Shown here: positions 63,565 through 64,000 of the stretch, one piece after another
Layout: the number at the start of each line of letters is the position of its first letter
Position numbering within the stretch: the first letter of the stretch is position 1
Assembly (NCBI GenBank): GCA_029263855.1
Contig: JAJUFC010000001.1
Coordinates: forward strand, 124,001 to 188,000
Direction of reading: 5' to 3'
Origin: Candidatus Thermochlorobacteriaceae bacterium
GTDB lineage: Bacteria; Bacteroidota; Chlorobiia; Chlorobiales; Thermochlorobacteraceae
Length of the DNA: 64,000 nucleotides
Made by a program: the position numbers and the translations under genes
Notes under the pieces: generated by a model
Database searches by the model: none
Seen by the model: only the letters and a program-made list of their open reading frames with translations
What the model was told of the DNA's origin: nothing

Positions 63565-64000
63565 ATGCTCAAAGCCCTAATCCTTACCGCGCTGCTGTGT
63601 CTCATATTCACTTCTGCCGCCTTCGCCCAAGCTGTATTCCGATGGACCTCCTCGTCTGGAACGGACTGGCAAGTTTCATCAAACTGGACGCTGGTTTCAG
63701 GCACGGACGATGGCAGCAACGGCTTCCCTGATTTAACGGACGAAGCTCTTTTTGATGCCTCCTCGCCTACCCCGAGCGGCGCGCTCACGAACATTCCTGC
63801 GTGGGACGGCAACTTCACGATGAACGGCTTTACTGGCACGGTGCAAATCGGGGCAGATTTCCCATGCAACGGTCTGGTTACGCTCACCACAGGCACGCTT
63901 CAAGTCAATTCAGGATTTGATTTTTCGGCAGGCGCGCTCACGATAAACGGCGGCACGCTCACGCTGAACGGTCCAAACATCACCCATTACCTTGGCTCCT
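63565..64000 (+). CDS. Secreted repeat protein, N-terminal part (cut by window edge)
   Basis: Reading frame open to the window end (145 codons seen). It has a signal peptide (MLKALILTALLCLIFTSAAFAQ) then AVFRWTSSSGTDWQVSSNW, resembling the mature start of the giant protein (AVFNWTVTGNWERW), and beta-helix repeat words (LTINGGTLTLNG). It is a paralogue of the preceding gene in tandem, probably also a type IX substrate, but its C-terminus is not visible. Confidence 0.8.
   Translation, partial: MLKALILTALLCLIFTSAAFAQAVFRWTSSSGTDWQVSSNWTLVSGTDDGSNGFPDLTDEALFDASSPTPSGALTNIPAWDGNFTMNGFTGTVQIGADFPCNGLVTLTTGTLQVNSGFDFSAGALTINGGTLTLNGPNITHYLGS

Overview
The window is a compact, gene-dense bacterial chromosome segment (about half G+C by eye, about 55 genes, no gap above roughly 300 bp). 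Several signs point to the Bacteroidota/Chlorobiota/Ignavibacteriota part of the FCB group. Two secreted proteins end in type IX secretion sorting domains with the NYPNPFNP signature. Several promoters fit the TTTG-N19-TAnnTTTG pattern. SPFH/RHH/DUF4177 and hslVU gene orders are present, and a carotenoid desaturase/isomerase-like gene occurs. A chlorobial relative (Chloroherpeton or Thermochlorobacter type) is my best guess, but that is inference. No phage, insertion sequence, CRISPR array or rRNA was seen.

Layout. 0.1-3.8 kb: an outer-membrane receptor-like protein, an orphan TrpY-like ABC permease and a CheY-like regulator. 4-9 kb: a three-gene envelope-spanning exporter (ABC ATPase/permease with a His-rich linker, HlyD adaptor, TolC channel). 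9.3-12.1 kb: a secreted serine hydrolase and lysA. 12.1-19 kb: a signalling island in which a FecR-domain protein, a large histidine kinase and a class III cyclase form one operon, facing a second membrane-bound cyclase and a lipoprotein. 19.1-23.1 kb: a tight five-gene operon (DUF547, CoA-binding protein, Omp85-like protein, GT2 glycosyltransferase, rsmD). 23.1-26.3 kb: a response regulator fused to glutaredoxin-like and thioredoxin-reductase-like domains that lack their redox cysteines, next to a cyclic-nucleotide-binding histidine kinase. 26.4-33.8 kb: an NTF2-like protein, a carotenoid oxidoreductase, a methyltransferase, purA, pth, an MlaD-like protein and nadK. 33.8-39.8 kb: an Rpn-like nuclease, a PAS kinase, a rhomboid protease, wecB, a sugar nucleotidyltransferase and an SDR. 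39.9-42.2 kb: a five-gene SPFH operon. 42.2-48.4 kb: two lipoproteins, a kinase and a SpoIIE-type phosphatase. 48.5-53.3 kb: rpmG, tRNA-Val, DUF3109, rpoN, hslV and hslU. 53.5-64 kb: a small lipoprotein, a 3103-residue secreted repeat protein and the start of a related gene cut by the window edge.

The strongest theme is signalling: four histidine kinases, one single-domain regulator, one regulator-oxidoreductase fusion, two nucleotide cyclases, one predicted cyclic-nucleotide sensor and one PP2C phosphatase. The pairing of the cyclic-nucleotide-binding kinase with a cysteine-less regulator/flavoprotein is the most unusual system here. The second theme is the cell envelope: the exporter, type IX secreted proteins, Omp85-like and MCE proteins, rhomboid protease and sugar-nucleotide enzymes.
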